Origin: Brevundimonas naejangsanensis
Lineage (GTDB): Bacteria; Pseudomonadota; Alphaproteobacteria; Caulobacterales; Caulobacteraceae
Direction: 5' to 3'
DNA: 64,000 nt
Assembly: GCF_000635915.2 (NCBI RefSeq)
Contig: NZ_CP015614.1
Location: 2,277,501-2,341,500 of the forward strand
The translations under genes and the position numbers were made by a program. How positions within the stretch are numbered: the first letter of the stretch is position 1; the number at the start of each line of letters is the position of its first letter. The notes under the pieces are model-generated. The model was not told the DNA's origin. It did not search any database and saw only the letters and a program-made list of their open reading frames with translations. This document shows positions 1 through 8,226 of the stretch, piece by piece.

Positions 1-1
1 C

Positions 2-1099
2 GAACACCTGCGCCGCACCGCCTCGACGGCGCGGGTGCTGAACCTGCTCAAGGTCTACGACGAACACGGCGACACCGAGGGCTGGGCCGAGCGGCCGATG
101 TTCCGCACGCCTGCGCTGAACCGCGCCCTGATCATCAAGCACCGCCTGCGCCGCAACGAGACGGACGCCTTCCCCGGCCGGCGGCAGGTGGCGACCAAGA
201 TCGTGGTGCCGATCGACAGCACCGACCTGAAGACCGGCGGCCGCTTCATCTTCGTCAATCAGATCGGCTTTGAACGCGCCATGCATGAAGCGTTCGGCGT
301 CGACGCCGATCATCCGGACCTGAAGACCCTGCGGCTGATGGACCGGCTGCCTTCGCTGGACCCCTTCCTGCTGCGCGAGCAACTGAGACGCGGCAATGTC
401 GACGCCGCGCCCTGCTACTTCGCCCTCAGCGACGCCGACCTGGAGCGGATGCTGGAGTTCGTCCAACTCGAAATCGAGCCCTTGGTGACCCTCAGCATCG
501 GCGACGGGGTCGTGGCCGCCGGCTCGACAGCCCGCATGGCCGCGAAGATCCTGTCCAACGCGCCCGGCGACCGGCTGGAGGCCCTGCGCCTGACGCTGAA
601 GCTGGAGCCTGAGCAGTATCAGGAGGGCGTCTTCTGCTGGAAGGGCTTCCTCTATTACAAATGGGCGCTCAGCAGCCTGATGGCCGACATCGTCAATGTC
701 GCCGACGAGGTGGTGACGGTGCAGCCCGTCGGCCCCAGCGACCGGGCCGCCGCCGAGTATATTCAACGCGGACGCGGCGTCCTGCGCGCGCGCATCATGA
801 AAACCTGCGACGAGGTCAGCCGGACGCTGCGCTATTACGACGACGCCTATGCGGCCCTGACGCGCGAGGGCAATCCGGTGGCGTTCCGCGACTTTCTTCT
901 GGAGGCGCCGGCCCTGTTCACCCGGCTGGGGGACCAGCTGGGCGCGGTGCAGCACATCGTCAGCTTCTGGCGCTTCCGTTTCAACCCCAAGGCGCCGCCA
1001 GTGGGGGTGGACGAGCTGATCGACATCTTCATGGACTTCGAGACCGGCCTGATGGGACGCGGGCCGGACGAGTTCGATCCGCGCGACATCGCGGCGTGA
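2..1099 (+). CDS. Hypothetical protein, 5' end outside window
   Basis: The reading frame is open from the first bases of the window, so the true start lies upstream; a GTG at 35 is only an internal candidate. About 365 residues are visible. The protein looks soluble, with no signal peptide, no membrane segment in the visible part and many charged helices. It carries an aromatic patch (GFLYYKW) near its middle and an acidic C-terminus (FDPRDIAA). I do not recognise the family. The stop at 1097-1099 is followed directly by a palindromic repeat element, and no downstream gene on this strand appears to be co-transcribed. Codon use matches the neighbours, so a real gene is very likely but its function is unknown. 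Confidence 0.8.
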   Translation, partial: EHLRRTASTARVLNLLKVYDEHGDTEGWAERPMFRTPALNRALIIKHRLRRNETDAFPGRRQVATKIVVPIDSTDLKTGGRFIFVNQIGFERAMHEAFGVDADHPDLKTLRLMDRLPSLDPFLLREQLRRGNVDAAPCYFALSDADLERMLEFVQLEIEPLVTLSIGDGVVAAGSTARMAAKILSNAPGDRLEALRLTLKLEPEQYQEGVFCWKGFLYYKWALSSLMADIVNVADEVVTVQPVGPSDRAAAEYIQRGRGVLRARIMKTCDEVSRTLRYYDDAYAALTREGNPVAFRDFLLEAPALFTRLGDQLGAVQHIVSFWRFRFNPKAPPVGVDELIDIFMDFETGLMGRGPDEFDPRDIAA

Positions 1100-1111
1100 A
1101 CTGAGCGCCGC

Positions 1112-1260
1112 TTTCCTCCCCATGAAATGGGGAGGGGGACCCCGAAGGGGTGGAGGGGCTTGAACAGCGGGACGGAAAAGAAGGCCGAGGCGAATCCAAG
1201 CAGCCCCTCCGTCTCGTCGGCTACGCCGCCGATCCACCTCCCCATTGCATGGGGAGGAAA
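1112..1260. repeat. Multi-palindrome intergenic repeat, family A copy 1
   Basis: Both ends carry a small palindrome of the form CCTCCCCAT-n-ATGGGGAGG (about 1115-1135 and 1237-1257). Between them lie further inverted arms: GGTGGAGGGGC (about 1149-1159) against GCCCCTCC (1203-1210). The same modules recur in reverse orientation at 27165-27290. The element sits between the 3' ends of the first gene and ahcY. It resembles BIME/REP-type structured repeats. I see no coding potential in it. Confidence 0.8.
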
Positions 1261-1290
1261 GAAAAACCCCGCGCCGTCGCCGGCGCGGGG
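1255..1290 (-). terminator. Rho-independent terminator of ahcY
   Basis: Read on the minus strand, a 9-bp GC stem (CCCCGCGCC with GGCGCGGGG, 1267-1275 and 1282-1290) is followed by TTTTTC. It lies 28 bases past the ahcY stop codon and abuts the family A repeat. Confidence 0.85.
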
Positions 1291-1317
1291 CTTCTGCCTT
1301 TAGACCTTCAGCAGGCC

Positions 1318-2709
1318 TTAGTAGCGGTAGTGTTCCGGCTTGAACGGGCCTTGGACCGGCACGTTGATGTAGTCGGCCTGGTCCTGGTTCAGCGTCGTCA
1401 GCTTGGCGCCCAGCTTGGCCAGGTGCAGGAAAGCGACCTTCTCGTCCAGGTGCTTGGGCAGGGTGTAGACCTTGTTCTCGTACTTGGCGGCGTTGGTCCA
1501 CAGTTCGATTTGGGCCAGCGTCTGGTTGGTGAAAGACGCCGACATCACGAACGACGGGTGGCCCGTGGCGTTGCCCAGGTTCACCAGACGGCCTTCCGAC
1601 AGCAGGATGATCTTCTTGCCGTCCGGGAACTCGACGTGGTGGACCTGGTCCTTGATCTTGTCCCACTTGAAGTTCTTCAGACCCGCGACCTGAATTTCCG
1701 AGTCGAAGTGGCCGATGTTGCAGACGATGGCGTTGTTGCGCATGGCGCGCATGTGCTCGACGCGGATGACGTCCTTGTTGCCCGTCGTCGTGACGAAGAT
1801 GTCGGCCTTGTCTGCGACGTCTTCCAGAGTCTGGACCTCATAGCCTTCCATCGCCGCCTGCAGGGCGCAGATCGGGTCGATTTCGGTGACGATCACGCGG
1901 GCGCCGCCGTTGCGAAGCGAAGCGGCCGAGCCCTTGCCCACGTCGCCGTAGCCGCAGACCACCGCCACCTTGCCCGACAGCATGACGTCGGTGCCGCGAC
2001 GAATGGCGTCGACCAGCGATTCGCGGCAGCCGTACAGGTTGTCGAACTTGGACTTGGTGACGCTGTCGTTGACGTTGATGGCGGGGAAGGGCAGCTCGCC
2101 GCGCTCGGCCATCTGATACAGGCGGTGCACGCCCGTGGTGGTCTCTTCCGACACGCCGCCGATGGCGTCGCGGATGGCCGAGTAGAAGCCCGGCTTCTCC
2201 TTCAGGTAGCGCTTCATGACCGAGAAGAGGGCTTCCTCTTCCTCGTTCTGCGGGTTGTCGAGGACCGACGCGTCCTTCTCGGCCTTCGGACCCAGCACGC
2301 ACAGCAGGGTGGCGTCGCCGCCATCGTCCAGGATCAGGTTCGGATAGCCGCCGTCGGCCCATTCAAAGATCTTGTGGGCGTATTCCCAGTACTCGACCAG
2401 ATTCTCGCCCTTGAAGGCGAAGACCGGCGTGCCGGCGGCGGCGATCGCGGCGGCGGCGTGGTCCTGGGTCGAGAAGATGTTGCACGAAGCCCAGCGCACC
2501 TCGGCGCCCAGGGCTTCCAGCGTCTGGATCAACACGGCCGTCTGAATGGTCATGTGCAGGGAGCCGGCGATGCGGGCGCCCTTCAGCGGCTGGGACGCGC
2601 CATATTCGTCGCGCAGCGCCATCAGGCCCGGCATCTCGGTTTCGGCGATGGCGATTTCCTTGTTGCCGAAATCGGCCAGGGAGATGTCGCGGACGATGTA
2701 GTCGGTCAT
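1318..2709 (-). CDS. ahcY: Adenosylhomocysteinase (S-adenosyl-L-homocysteine hydrolase)
   Basis: This enzyme reversibly splits S-adenosylhomocysteine into adenosine and homocysteine, clearing the product of SAM-dependent methylation in the cytoplasm. At 463 residues it has the usual family length. It shows the NAD-binding segment [12 protein letters not shown], the substrate-domain stretch [13 protein letters not shown] and the family C-terminus FKPEHYRY. The start was set at MTDYIVRD (2709) because residues further upstream in the frame are not conserved-looking and run into the promoter region. A candidate promoter (2749-2777) and a near-palindromic operator (2785-2800) lie upstream, and a strong terminator lies downstream, so it is probably monocistronic. 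Identification is very secure. Confidence 0.98.
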   Translation of the reverse strand: MTDYIVRDISLADFGNKEIAIAETEMPGLMALRDEYGASQPLKGARIAGSLHMTIQTAVLIQTLEALGAEVRWASCNIFSTQDHAAAAIAAAGTPVFAFKGENLVEYWEYAHKIFEWADGGYPNLILDDGGDATLLCVLGPKAEKDASVLDNPQNEEEEALFSVMKRYLKEKPGFYSAIRDAIGGVSEETTTGVHRLYQMAERGELPFPAINVNDSVTKSKFDNLYGCRESLVDAIRRGTDVMLSGKVAVVCGYGDVGKGSAASLRNGGARVIVTEIDPICALQAAMEGYEVQTLEDVADKADIFVTTTGNKDVIRVEHMRAMRNNAIVCNIGHFDSEIQVAGLKNFKWDKIKDQVHHVEFPDGKKIILLSEGRLVNLGNATGHPSFVMSASFTNQTLAQIELWTNAAKYENKVYTLPKHLDEKVAFLHLAKLGAKLTTLNQDQADYINVPVQGPFKPEHYRY

Positions 2710-2748
2710 GCTGGAATGTCTTTCGGCCACTATCAGGGGATTGTCGCC

Positions 2749-2777
2749 GCTATAGCGCGACGCGGCGGGTGGAGCAA
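2749..2777 (-). promoter_or_regulatory. Candidate housekeeping promoter of ahcY
   Basis: On the minus strand TTGCTCC (2771-2777) is followed after 14 bases by GCTATAGC (2749-2756). This fits the Caulobacter sigma-73 pattern TTGACGS-N10-14-GCTANAWC with two mismatches in the -35. It lies about 40 bases ahead of the ahcY start. It was recognised by eye only. Confidence 0.45.
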
Positions 2778-2784
2778 TCAAGAC

Positions 2785-2800
2785 ATAAGGATGTCTTTAT
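2785..2800. promoter_or_regulatory. Candidate operator of the SahR/ArsR type upstream of ahcY
   Basis: ATAAGGATGTCTTTAT is a 16-bp imperfect palindrome (ATAARGA-YRTCYTTAT) in otherwise GC-rich DNA. It lies 8 bases upstream of the candidate -35 of ahcY. ArsR-family SahR regulators control S-adenosylhomocysteine recycling genes through AT-rich palindromes in many Proteobacteria. That SahR or a relative binds here is inference; no such regulator gene is in the window. Confidence 0.5.
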
Positions 2801-2894
2801 ATGAATCGGGCCAGGGCGCTGACCACCTCGGCCTCCCACAGCGATTTGAGCCCGCCCATTAAGGGAATCTACGCATCCGCGGCTTAACCCGGCC

Positions 2895-2921
2895 AATACC
2901 CTCTTGATGACAAGGGGTATT
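2895..2921 (+). promoter_or_regulatory. Hairpin in the leader of the chemoreceptor gene
   Basis: AATACCC-T-CTTG pairs with CAAGGGGTATT around an ATGA loop, giving an 11-bp stem with one bulged T. The loop contains an in-frame ATG (2907), but a stem here argues against that start and for the ATG at 2964. It could be a leader-RNA hairpin or an operator; I cannot tell which. Confidence 0.45.
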
Positions 2922-2963
2922 AAGGGCTCTCCCCCGCCCTGCCGTTGCAGTGAGTATCGCGTC

Positions 2964-4448
2964 ATGGCTTCCCACGAGATCGACCGCCGCATGAACTTCA
3001 TGGGTCTGGGTCGGCCGTCCGCCGGTTACAGCGCCGTTTCCGGCGTGCTGCGCAAGAACGCGCCTCTGGCCCTGGCCGCCTTCTACGACAAGGTGCGCGC
3101 CGAGCCTGAGATGCGCCGCTTCTTCCGCGACGAAGGCCACATCAGCGCCGCCAGCAACGCCCAGCAACGCCACTGGGACGCCATCATCGACGGCCGGGCC
3201 GACGAGGACTACGCCGCCTCGGTGCGCACCATCGGCCGGGTTCACGCCCGCATCGGTCTGGAGCCCCGCTGGTACATCGGCGGCTACAGCGTGATCCTGG
3301 CCCACCTGACCCGCGCCATCGTCGAGCGGCCGAAAAAGCTGTTCGCCAATCGCCGCGAACATGACCGCATCACCGCCGAGGCCGTGGCCGAACTGACCCA
3401 GCGGGTCATGCTGGACATGGACCTGGCCATCTCCATCTATCTGGACGCCCTGCAGGAAGAGCGCGACCGCGTTCAGGCCGAACATGACGCCGCCGAGGCG
3501 CGACAGGCCGAGGTGGTGCGGGCGCTGGGCGCCGCCCTGCACAGCCTGGCCGACAACGACCTGTCGGTGACCATCCCCCAAACCTTCCCCGAGCAGTATC
3601 GCTCGCTGCAGAACGACTTCCACGCCGCGACCCGCGCCCTGCGCACCGCCGTGCGCGCCGTGGCCGACAGCGTCGAGAGCTTGAGCGCCGGCTCCAGCCA
3701 GCTGGCCGTCGCCTCCGAGGATCTGGCCAGCCGCACCGAGCGTCAGGCCGCCAATCTGGAGCGGACCGTCAACGAAGCCGACGCCATCGCCCGCGAAGTG
3801 GCCGCCACCGCCGACGGCGCGCGCCAGACCGCCGAGGCCCTGGCCGCCGCCCGCGCCGATGTCGAACACACGACCCAGGTGGTCGGCGACGCGGTGTCCG
3901 CCATCCACGCCATCGCTGAATCCTCGGCCGAGATCGCCCGCTTCACCAGCCTGATCGACGAGATCGCCTTCCAGACCAATCTGCTGGCGCTGAACGCCGG
4001 GGTCGAGGCCGCCCGCGCGGGCGACGCCGGCCGCGGCTTCGCCGTGGTGGCCCAGGAAGTGCGCGCCCTGGCCCAGCGCTCGTCCGAAGCCTCGGGCGAG
4101 ATCCGCACCCTGATCTCCACCTCCTCGGCCCAGGTGGCGCGCGGGGTCGATCTGGTCGAGCGCACCGGCGCGGCGCTGGAGCGCATCGGCGCCAAGGTCA
4201 CAGCCGTCGACGGCCTGGCCGGCGGCATCGCCGGCTCGGCTCAGGAACAGGCGGAAGGCCTGGCCCGCGTCCGCCGCGCCATGGGCGAGATGGACGACAT
4301 CACCCAGCAGAACGCCGCCATGACCGAGGAGGCCACCGCCGCTGCCCGTCAGCTGGCCAACGAGGCCGTCAGCCTGAACCAACAGGTCGGCCGCTTCCGC
4401 CTGGACCGTCCGGTCGCCAGCGCGGCGGGGCCGCGCCTGGTCGCCTGA
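2964..4448 (+). CDS. Globin-coupled methyl-accepting chemotaxis protein (soluble, HemAT-like)
   Basis: This is a predicted soluble heme-based gas or redox sensor that signals to the CheA/CheW array. The N-terminal ~170 residues form a protoglobin domain, with the likely proximal histidine in [12 protein letters not shown] short HAMP-like linker follows ([11 protein letters not shown]). The C-terminal ~280 residues form the MCP signalling hairpin, with its tip around [20 protein letters not shown]. There is no transmembrane helix or periplasmic domain, as expected of globin-coupled sensors. The length is 494 residues from ATG 2964. An alternative start at 2904/2907 would add 19-20 residues but falls in the leader hairpin. 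No che genes are adjacent, so its array partners are elsewhere. Oxygen as the ligand is inference from the family. Confidence 0.9.
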   Translation: MASHEIDRRMNFMGLGRPSAGYSAVSGVLRKNAPLALAAFYDKVRAEPEMRRFFRDEGHISAASNAQQRHWDAIIDGRADEDYAASVRTIGRVHARIGLEPRWYIGGYSVILAHLTRAIVERPKKLFANRREHDRITAEAVAELTQRVMLDMDLAISIYLDALQEERDRVQAEHDAAEARQAEVVRALGAALHSLADNDLSVTIPQTFPEQYRSLQNDFHAATRALRTAVRAVADSVESLSAGSSQLAVASEDLASRTERQAANLERTVNEADAIAREVAATADGARQTAEALAAARADVEHTTQVVGDAVSAIHAIAESSAEIARFTSLIDEIAFQTNLLALNAGVEAARAGDAGRGFAVVAQEVRALAQRSSEASGEIRTLISTSSAQVARGVDLVERTGAALERIGAKVTAVDGLAGGIAGSAQEQAEGLARVRRAMGEMDDITQQNAAMTEEATAAARQLANEAVSLNQQVGRFRLDRPVASAAGPRLVA

Positions 4449-4523
4449 CGGGCGCCTCGCGCAACATCGTGCGGCCAAGACAGGCTTGGCGGATCGGCCG
4501 CAAGTCGTCTAAGCCGTCGCCCC

Positions 4524-5540
4524 ATGGCTGACGACGCTTCGATCCGACCCGCCCGCGATCTCTCGATCCCCCGTCACGACTGGACTTTGGAGGAGGTCGA
4601 GGCCCTGTTCGCCCGCCCCTTCATGGAGCTGGTGTTCGAGGCGGCGAGCGTGCACCGCCGCTGGTTCGACCCGAACGAGGTCCAGAAATCCCAACTGCTG
4701 TCGGTCAAGACCGGCGGCTGCGCCGAGAACTGCGGCTACTGCTCGCAGTCGGCCAGCTTCAAGACCGGGCTGAAGGCTGAAAAGCTGATGGAGCCGACCG
4801 CCGTCATCGCTGAGGCCATGGCGGCCAAGGCGGGCGGGGCCAGCCGCTTCTGCATGGGCGCCGCCTGGCGCGAGCTGAAGGACCGCGACACGCCCAAGCT
4901 GGCGGCCATGATCTCGGGCGTGAAGGCGCTGGGGCTGGAGACCTGCGCCACCCTGGGCATGCTGAACGCCGACCAGGCGAAACAGCTGAAGGAGGCGGGC
5001 CTCGACTACTACAACCACAACCTCGACACCGGGCCGGAGTATTACGCCGAGGTGGTGACGACCCGCTCCTATCAGGACCGGTTGGAGACGCTGCAGCACG
5101 TCCGCGACGCAGGTATGTCGACCTGCTGCGGCGGCATCGTCGGCATGGGCGAGAAGCGCCGCGACCGCGCGGGCCTGCTGCATGCGCTGGCCACCCTCCC
5201 CGTCCACCCCGACAGCCTGCCGGTCAACGCCCTGGTCCCCGTCGGCGGCACGCCGCTGGGCGAGCGGGTGCTGAAGGAAGGCGAGATCGACCCGATCGAG
5301 TTCGTCCGCACCGTCGCCGTCGCCCGTCTGGTCTGCCCCAAGTCGATGGTCCGCCTGTCGGCCGGCCGCGAAGGCATGACGCCCGAGATGCAGGCCCTGT
5401 GCTTCCTGGCCGGCGCCAACTCCATCTTCGTCGGCGGCAAGCTGCTGACCACGCCGAACCCGGAAGAAGACGACGACGCCAAGCTGTTCGCCCTGCTGGA
5501 CCTGAAGCCCATGCCGTTGAAGATCGAGGCGCGGGCTTAG
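4524..5540 (+). CDS. bioB: Biotin synthase
   Basis: This radical-SAM enzyme inserts sulfur into dethiobiotin to make biotin. The CxxxCxxC motif that binds the [4Fe-4S] cluster is C66-C70-C73 ([13 protein letters not shown]). Other family blocks are visible, including [16 protein letters not shown] and the C-terminal [12 protein letters not shown], which contributes to the core around the [2Fe-2S] cluster. The length of 338 residues is normal. No other bio gene is adjacent, so biotin synthesis is dispersed. The intergenic gap of 75 bases upstream shows no clear BirA operator. Confidence 0.97.
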   Translation: MADDASIRPARDLSIPRHDWTLEEVEALFARPFMELVFEAASVHRRWFDPNEVQKSQLLSVKTGGCAENCGYCSQSASFKTGLKAEKLMEPTAVIAEAMAAKAGGASRFCMGAAWRELKDRDTPKLAAMISGVKALGLETCATLGMLNADQAKQLKEAGLDYYNHNLDTGPEYYAEVVTTRSYQDRLETLQHVRDAGMSTCCGGIVGMGEKRRDRAGLLHALATLPVHPDSLPVNALVPVGGTPLGERVLKEGEIDPIEFVRTVAVARLVCPKSMVRLSAGREGMTPEMQALCFLAGANSIFVGGKLLTTPNPEEDDDAKLFALLDLKPMPLKIEARA

Positions 5541-5593
5541 GGCTCGCCGTCCCCCTCCTCCTCAGCCATCCTCGGCCGGGAGGGCGGAGGCCC

Positions 5594-5791
5594 CTATTTG
5601 CTCATCCAGGGCCGCGCCGCCCCGCTCTTGATGCGGGCGGCCTGTTCACGCTGGAAGCGCCCGCCGCGCGGCGGCTTCGGCCGCGCCTCGAGCGCCGCCT
5701 TCTTGAGCCGCAGAGCCCGCTGAACAGGCGTCTCGCCGGCAACAGCGTCCGCGGGTTCGGCGGCGGGGGTGTGATCGTCGTCAGTGCTCAT
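5594..5791 (-). CDS. Small conserved-looking basic protein
   Basis: This 65-residue protein has an acidic, disordered N-terminus (MSTDDDHTPAAEPAD) and a strongly basic second half (RALRLKKAALEARPKPPRGG, then FQREQAARIKSGAARPWMSK). It has no signal peptide or membrane segment. The composition and the compact C-terminal motif suggest a nucleic-acid or ribosome-associated small protein, but that is a guess. It starts with ATG at 5791, and codon use fits the neighbours. I do not recognise a named family. Confidence 0.6.
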   Translation of the reverse strand: MSTDDDHTPAAEPADAVAGETPVQRALRLKKAALEARPKPPRGGRFQREQAARIKSGAARPWMSK

Positions 5792-5842
5792 GCTCGATCT
5801 GTAACACGGCGACGCGTTCAGGGCCGAGATTTTGCGCCGTCT

Positions 5843-6817
5843 TCAGGGCTGGCGTCGCGCAGTCAGTTCGCTTCGCGTCATCACTTCAGCGACCGCTTCA
5901 GCTTGCGCCGACACCGAGCGCCTCTGCGCGCGAGGCGCATATAGAGCCGCAAGATAGGATCTGTCCCATTCGGTCAGTCCGGCAGGAAGGCTCCCGGAGA
6001 AGAGGTTCAGGACCGTATCAAACCCTGTCGTGTCGGCGCTGGCGTCGATCTGCGCCAAGGCGATCATGGAAACGTAATCGGCAAGCTGCGTCGTATTGAC
6101 GGAACCGATCAAATCCATGTCAACGATGACAATCACCTTGAAAAGCGTCTCCACCACGGCCGCGTCAAGCCGCGTATTGCCCTGGCGGCGCTTTATGATG
6201 GGTGCAGCGCCAATGGCGCAGTCGTATTCATTGCAGTTCAGGATTTTAGCGATTTCTCGGTCAACAACTACGCCGCCTCTCTCGCCGGGCATCCGCACCC
6301 CGCGCTGCCCCGTATCTGGATCTGTAGGGATGCTCAGAGACCACCAGCGCACAGGCCGTTCGTCCGCCAGAAAGGCGCGGAACGCCCCCCGGCCCGCATC
6401 CCAACCGGTGACATTCTGTCGGAACAGTTGGGGGTTCGCCTGGTTCAGGCTCTGAGCCGTCGCGCGGCCGTCTTCAGCAAAAACCACGACAAGATTGCTT
6501 TCGCAGCCCGGTTTGCCTGTATGCAGCCCCAGGCCTGCCGCAGTCTGGCTCACGCGATCAATGATCGCCTGGGCGGGCTCGCGTGCCAGGTTGACCACCC
6601 CAGGGCAGATCGGCCCGCGCCATTGCGCCAGCGGGCGGCCCGGAGACGGCGCCGCCACTCGACCGACGAAGTCACGCACAGCCTCAGGCGTCGCCCGGCC
6701 CTGCACAGCGACTTCAGGCAGGACCGTGACGTCAGGCTGCGCCTGCGCCAAGGCCGTTGAGGCCAGCCCCGTTAACGCCAGCGCGGCCCAGAGGGCGCCC
6801 ATACGAAAGCTGCTCAC
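5843..6817 (-). CDS. Secreted hypothetical protein
   Basis: The 324-residue protein begins with a signal peptide (MSSFRMGALWAALALTGLASTALAQ; cleavage is likely after ALA), so it is periplasmic or secreted. It has two pairs of cysteines that could form disulfides (around PICPG / PGCES and LNCNEYDC). The C-terminal half contains hydrophobic helices (VETLFKVIVIVDMDLIGSV), which are probably buried and not membrane-spanning. I recognise no catalytic motif and no named family. It ends 51 bases upstream of the small-protein gene on the same strand, so the two may be co-transcribed. The function is unknown. Confidence 0.75.
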   Translation of the reverse strand: MSSFRMGALWAALALTGLASTALAQAQPDVTVLPEVAVQGRATPEAVRDFVGRVAAPSPGRPLAQWRGPICPGVVNLAREPAQAIIDRVSQTAAGLGLHTGKPGCESNLVVVFAEDGRATAQSLNQANPQLFRQNVTGWDAGRGAFRAFLADERPVRWWSLSIPTDPDTGQRGVRMPGERGGVVVDREIAKILNCNEYDCAIGAAPIIKRRQGNTRLDAAVVETLFKVIVIVDMDLIGSVNTTQLADYVSMIALAQIDASADTTGFDTVLNLFSGSLPAGLTEWDRSYLAALYAPRAQRRSVSAQAEAVAEVMTRSELTARRQP

Positions 6818-6899
6818 TTCCCAGACCTCCTGCCGACAAGAACATCGATACCCTAGTCGACATCACGCCGTTCGCCTAGCCGAAGAAGCAGCCCCCGCC

Positions 6900-8105
6900 T
6901 TAGCGCCCCGGCCGCCGGGTCATCGCAGAGGCGGGGGCCAGCTGCAGGCCCCGCGCCTCCAGGCCCGCCGTCCAGCGGGCGGCGGCTTCGACGGTGACGG
7001 GGTAGGAGAAGCCGGTTCCCAGCGCCGCGCCGTTGGTCTTGGCGGCGGCCTCTAGCGCGTTGAACTGGCGCAGGATGGCGGCGGGGCTCTGTTCCTCGTC
7101 GATGATGCGGTCGGCGCTGGCGCGGGCGAAGGCGCCGGGGCGGCGGCGCATCGAGCCGTCGTCGAGGAAGGCCAGACCGCGCTGACGCAGATTGGTCATC
7201 AGCGCGCCCATGCTCTCGTCCGAGGTCGCGAACCGGTCGCCCAGATAGTTGGTCACGCCGAAATAGCCCGTGGCGCGCGCAAGCAGCCAGTCCAGCTTGA
7301 CCGCCACGTCGTCGGCGCCGCCGCTGGACAGAAGCGTGTAGGGGCCGGGGTCGTTGTCGGGATAGCCGGTGGGCTCCATCGGCAGTTCGATCATCACCTC
7401 ATGGCCGTGGGCGCGGGCCATGTCGATCCAGGTCTGAAGGCCTTCAGCATAGGGCACGAAGGACAGCGTCACCTCGGCGGGCAGACGTTCGATCGCCGCG
7501 CGAGTGGTGGCGGTGTTGAGGCCGAGGCCGCCGACGACCAGGGCCACCATCGGCTTGCCGTTCGAACGGAAAGGCCGGGCGTAGGCCTGGGCCGGGACGC
7601 GGCCGTCAGAGGCGATGCGCGGCAGGGGGCCGTTCGGTCCGGGCTGGAACAGGCCCGGGATCGGCGCCTTGGGCAAGGGATTGGACGGGGCGCGCACCGG
7701 GGCGCTGAAGCCCTGGCCTGAAGCCACGCTGGCGCCGTCCGGCAGGGTGATCAGGGCCTCGCCCCCCATAGCGCCGCCCTCTTCGCCCATCAGGGCCGGG
7801 TCGATGGCGCCGAGGTCCTGATAGATGTCCAGACCGCTGAAGCCGAAAGCCTCGGCGCCGGTCGGGGCGGTGTCCGCTGCGGCGGGGCGCTCAAGTCGCG
7901 CGCTGGCCGTCGGCGCGCCGGCGCGCGGATCGCCCAGAACGGCGACGAACAGGGCGGCCGCGCCGATAACGAAGACCCCGGCCGCGCCCGCCGCGACGGG
8001 CGGCTTCTTCAGGGCGTTGAGGACCGGGTCCATGGCGACGCGCGACCGGGGCTCCGGCGGCGCGCCTGCGGCGGCGGCTAGGGCGGACTGGCGCTTGGCG
8101 AACAT
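6900..8105 (-). CDS. Divergent polysaccharide deacetylase family protein (YibQ-like)
   Basis: The protein has a single N-terminal membrane anchor (AAGAAGVFVIGAAALFVAVL) and a Pro/Ala-rich linker. A C-terminal NodB-like barrel begins near KPMVALVVGGLGLNTATT and includes LSFVPYAEGLQTWIDMARAH, GHEVMIELPMEP and FLDDGSM. This family is the divergent, often metal-site-poor branch of carbohydrate deacetylases and is usually found next to EnvC/CtpA genes, as here. A role in peptidoglycan remodelling is inferred from that context. The ATG at 8105 gives 401 residues; a GTG at 8141 is possible. Neither has a good ribosome site, so the start is uncertain. Confidence 0.88.
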   Translation of the reverse strand: MFAKRQSALAAAAGAPPEPRSRVAMDPVLNALKKPPVAAGAAGVFVIGAAALFVAVLGDPRAGAPTASARLERPAAADTAPTGAEAFGFSGLDIYQDLGAIDPALMGEEGGAMGGEALITLPDGASVASGQGFSAPVRAPSNPLPKAPIPGLFQPGPNGPLPRIASDGRVPAQAYARPFRSNGKPMVALVVGGLGLNTATTRAAIERLPAEVTLSFVPYAEGLQTWIDMARAHGHEVMIELPMEPTGYPDNDPGPYTLLSSGGADDVAVKLDWLLARATGYFGVTNYLGDRFATSDESMGALMTNLRQRGLAFLDDGSMRRRPGAFARASADRIIDEEQSPAAILRQFNALEAAAKTNGAALGTGFSYPVTVEAAARWTAGLEARGLQLAPASAMTRRPGR

Positions 8106-8226
8106 GGTCAGGATGGCGGCTCGAGCTTGCAGGCGCCGCACAGGCGCGGCACCCCTCAGCCTCAGTTAAGCCCTGCGCCGGTTAAGAAACCCTAACGGCG
8201 CGTTCACCACGTTCGAGGGCCGCGCC

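Noticed and set aside
1150..2862. Long plus-strand open frame (570 codons) opposite ahcY
   Set aside because: It is antisense to the clearly conserved ahcY, and its composition (Val/Asp/Gln/His-rich, no motifs) is typical of GC-rich shadow frames.
2710..2963. SAH or SAM riboswitch upstream of ahcY
   Set aside because: The leader is only about 40-70 bases from the likely promoter and shows no conserved aptamer core; the palindrome suggests a protein regulator instead.
2859..4478. Long minus-strand open frame (539 codons) opposite the chemoreceptor
   Set aside because: Gly/Ala/His/Gln-rich shadow of the MCP gene without any domain.
8182..8196. CtrA-like box (TTAA..TAAC) upstream of the deacetylase gene
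   Set aside because: The second half-site does not match TTAAC at the 7-base spacing.
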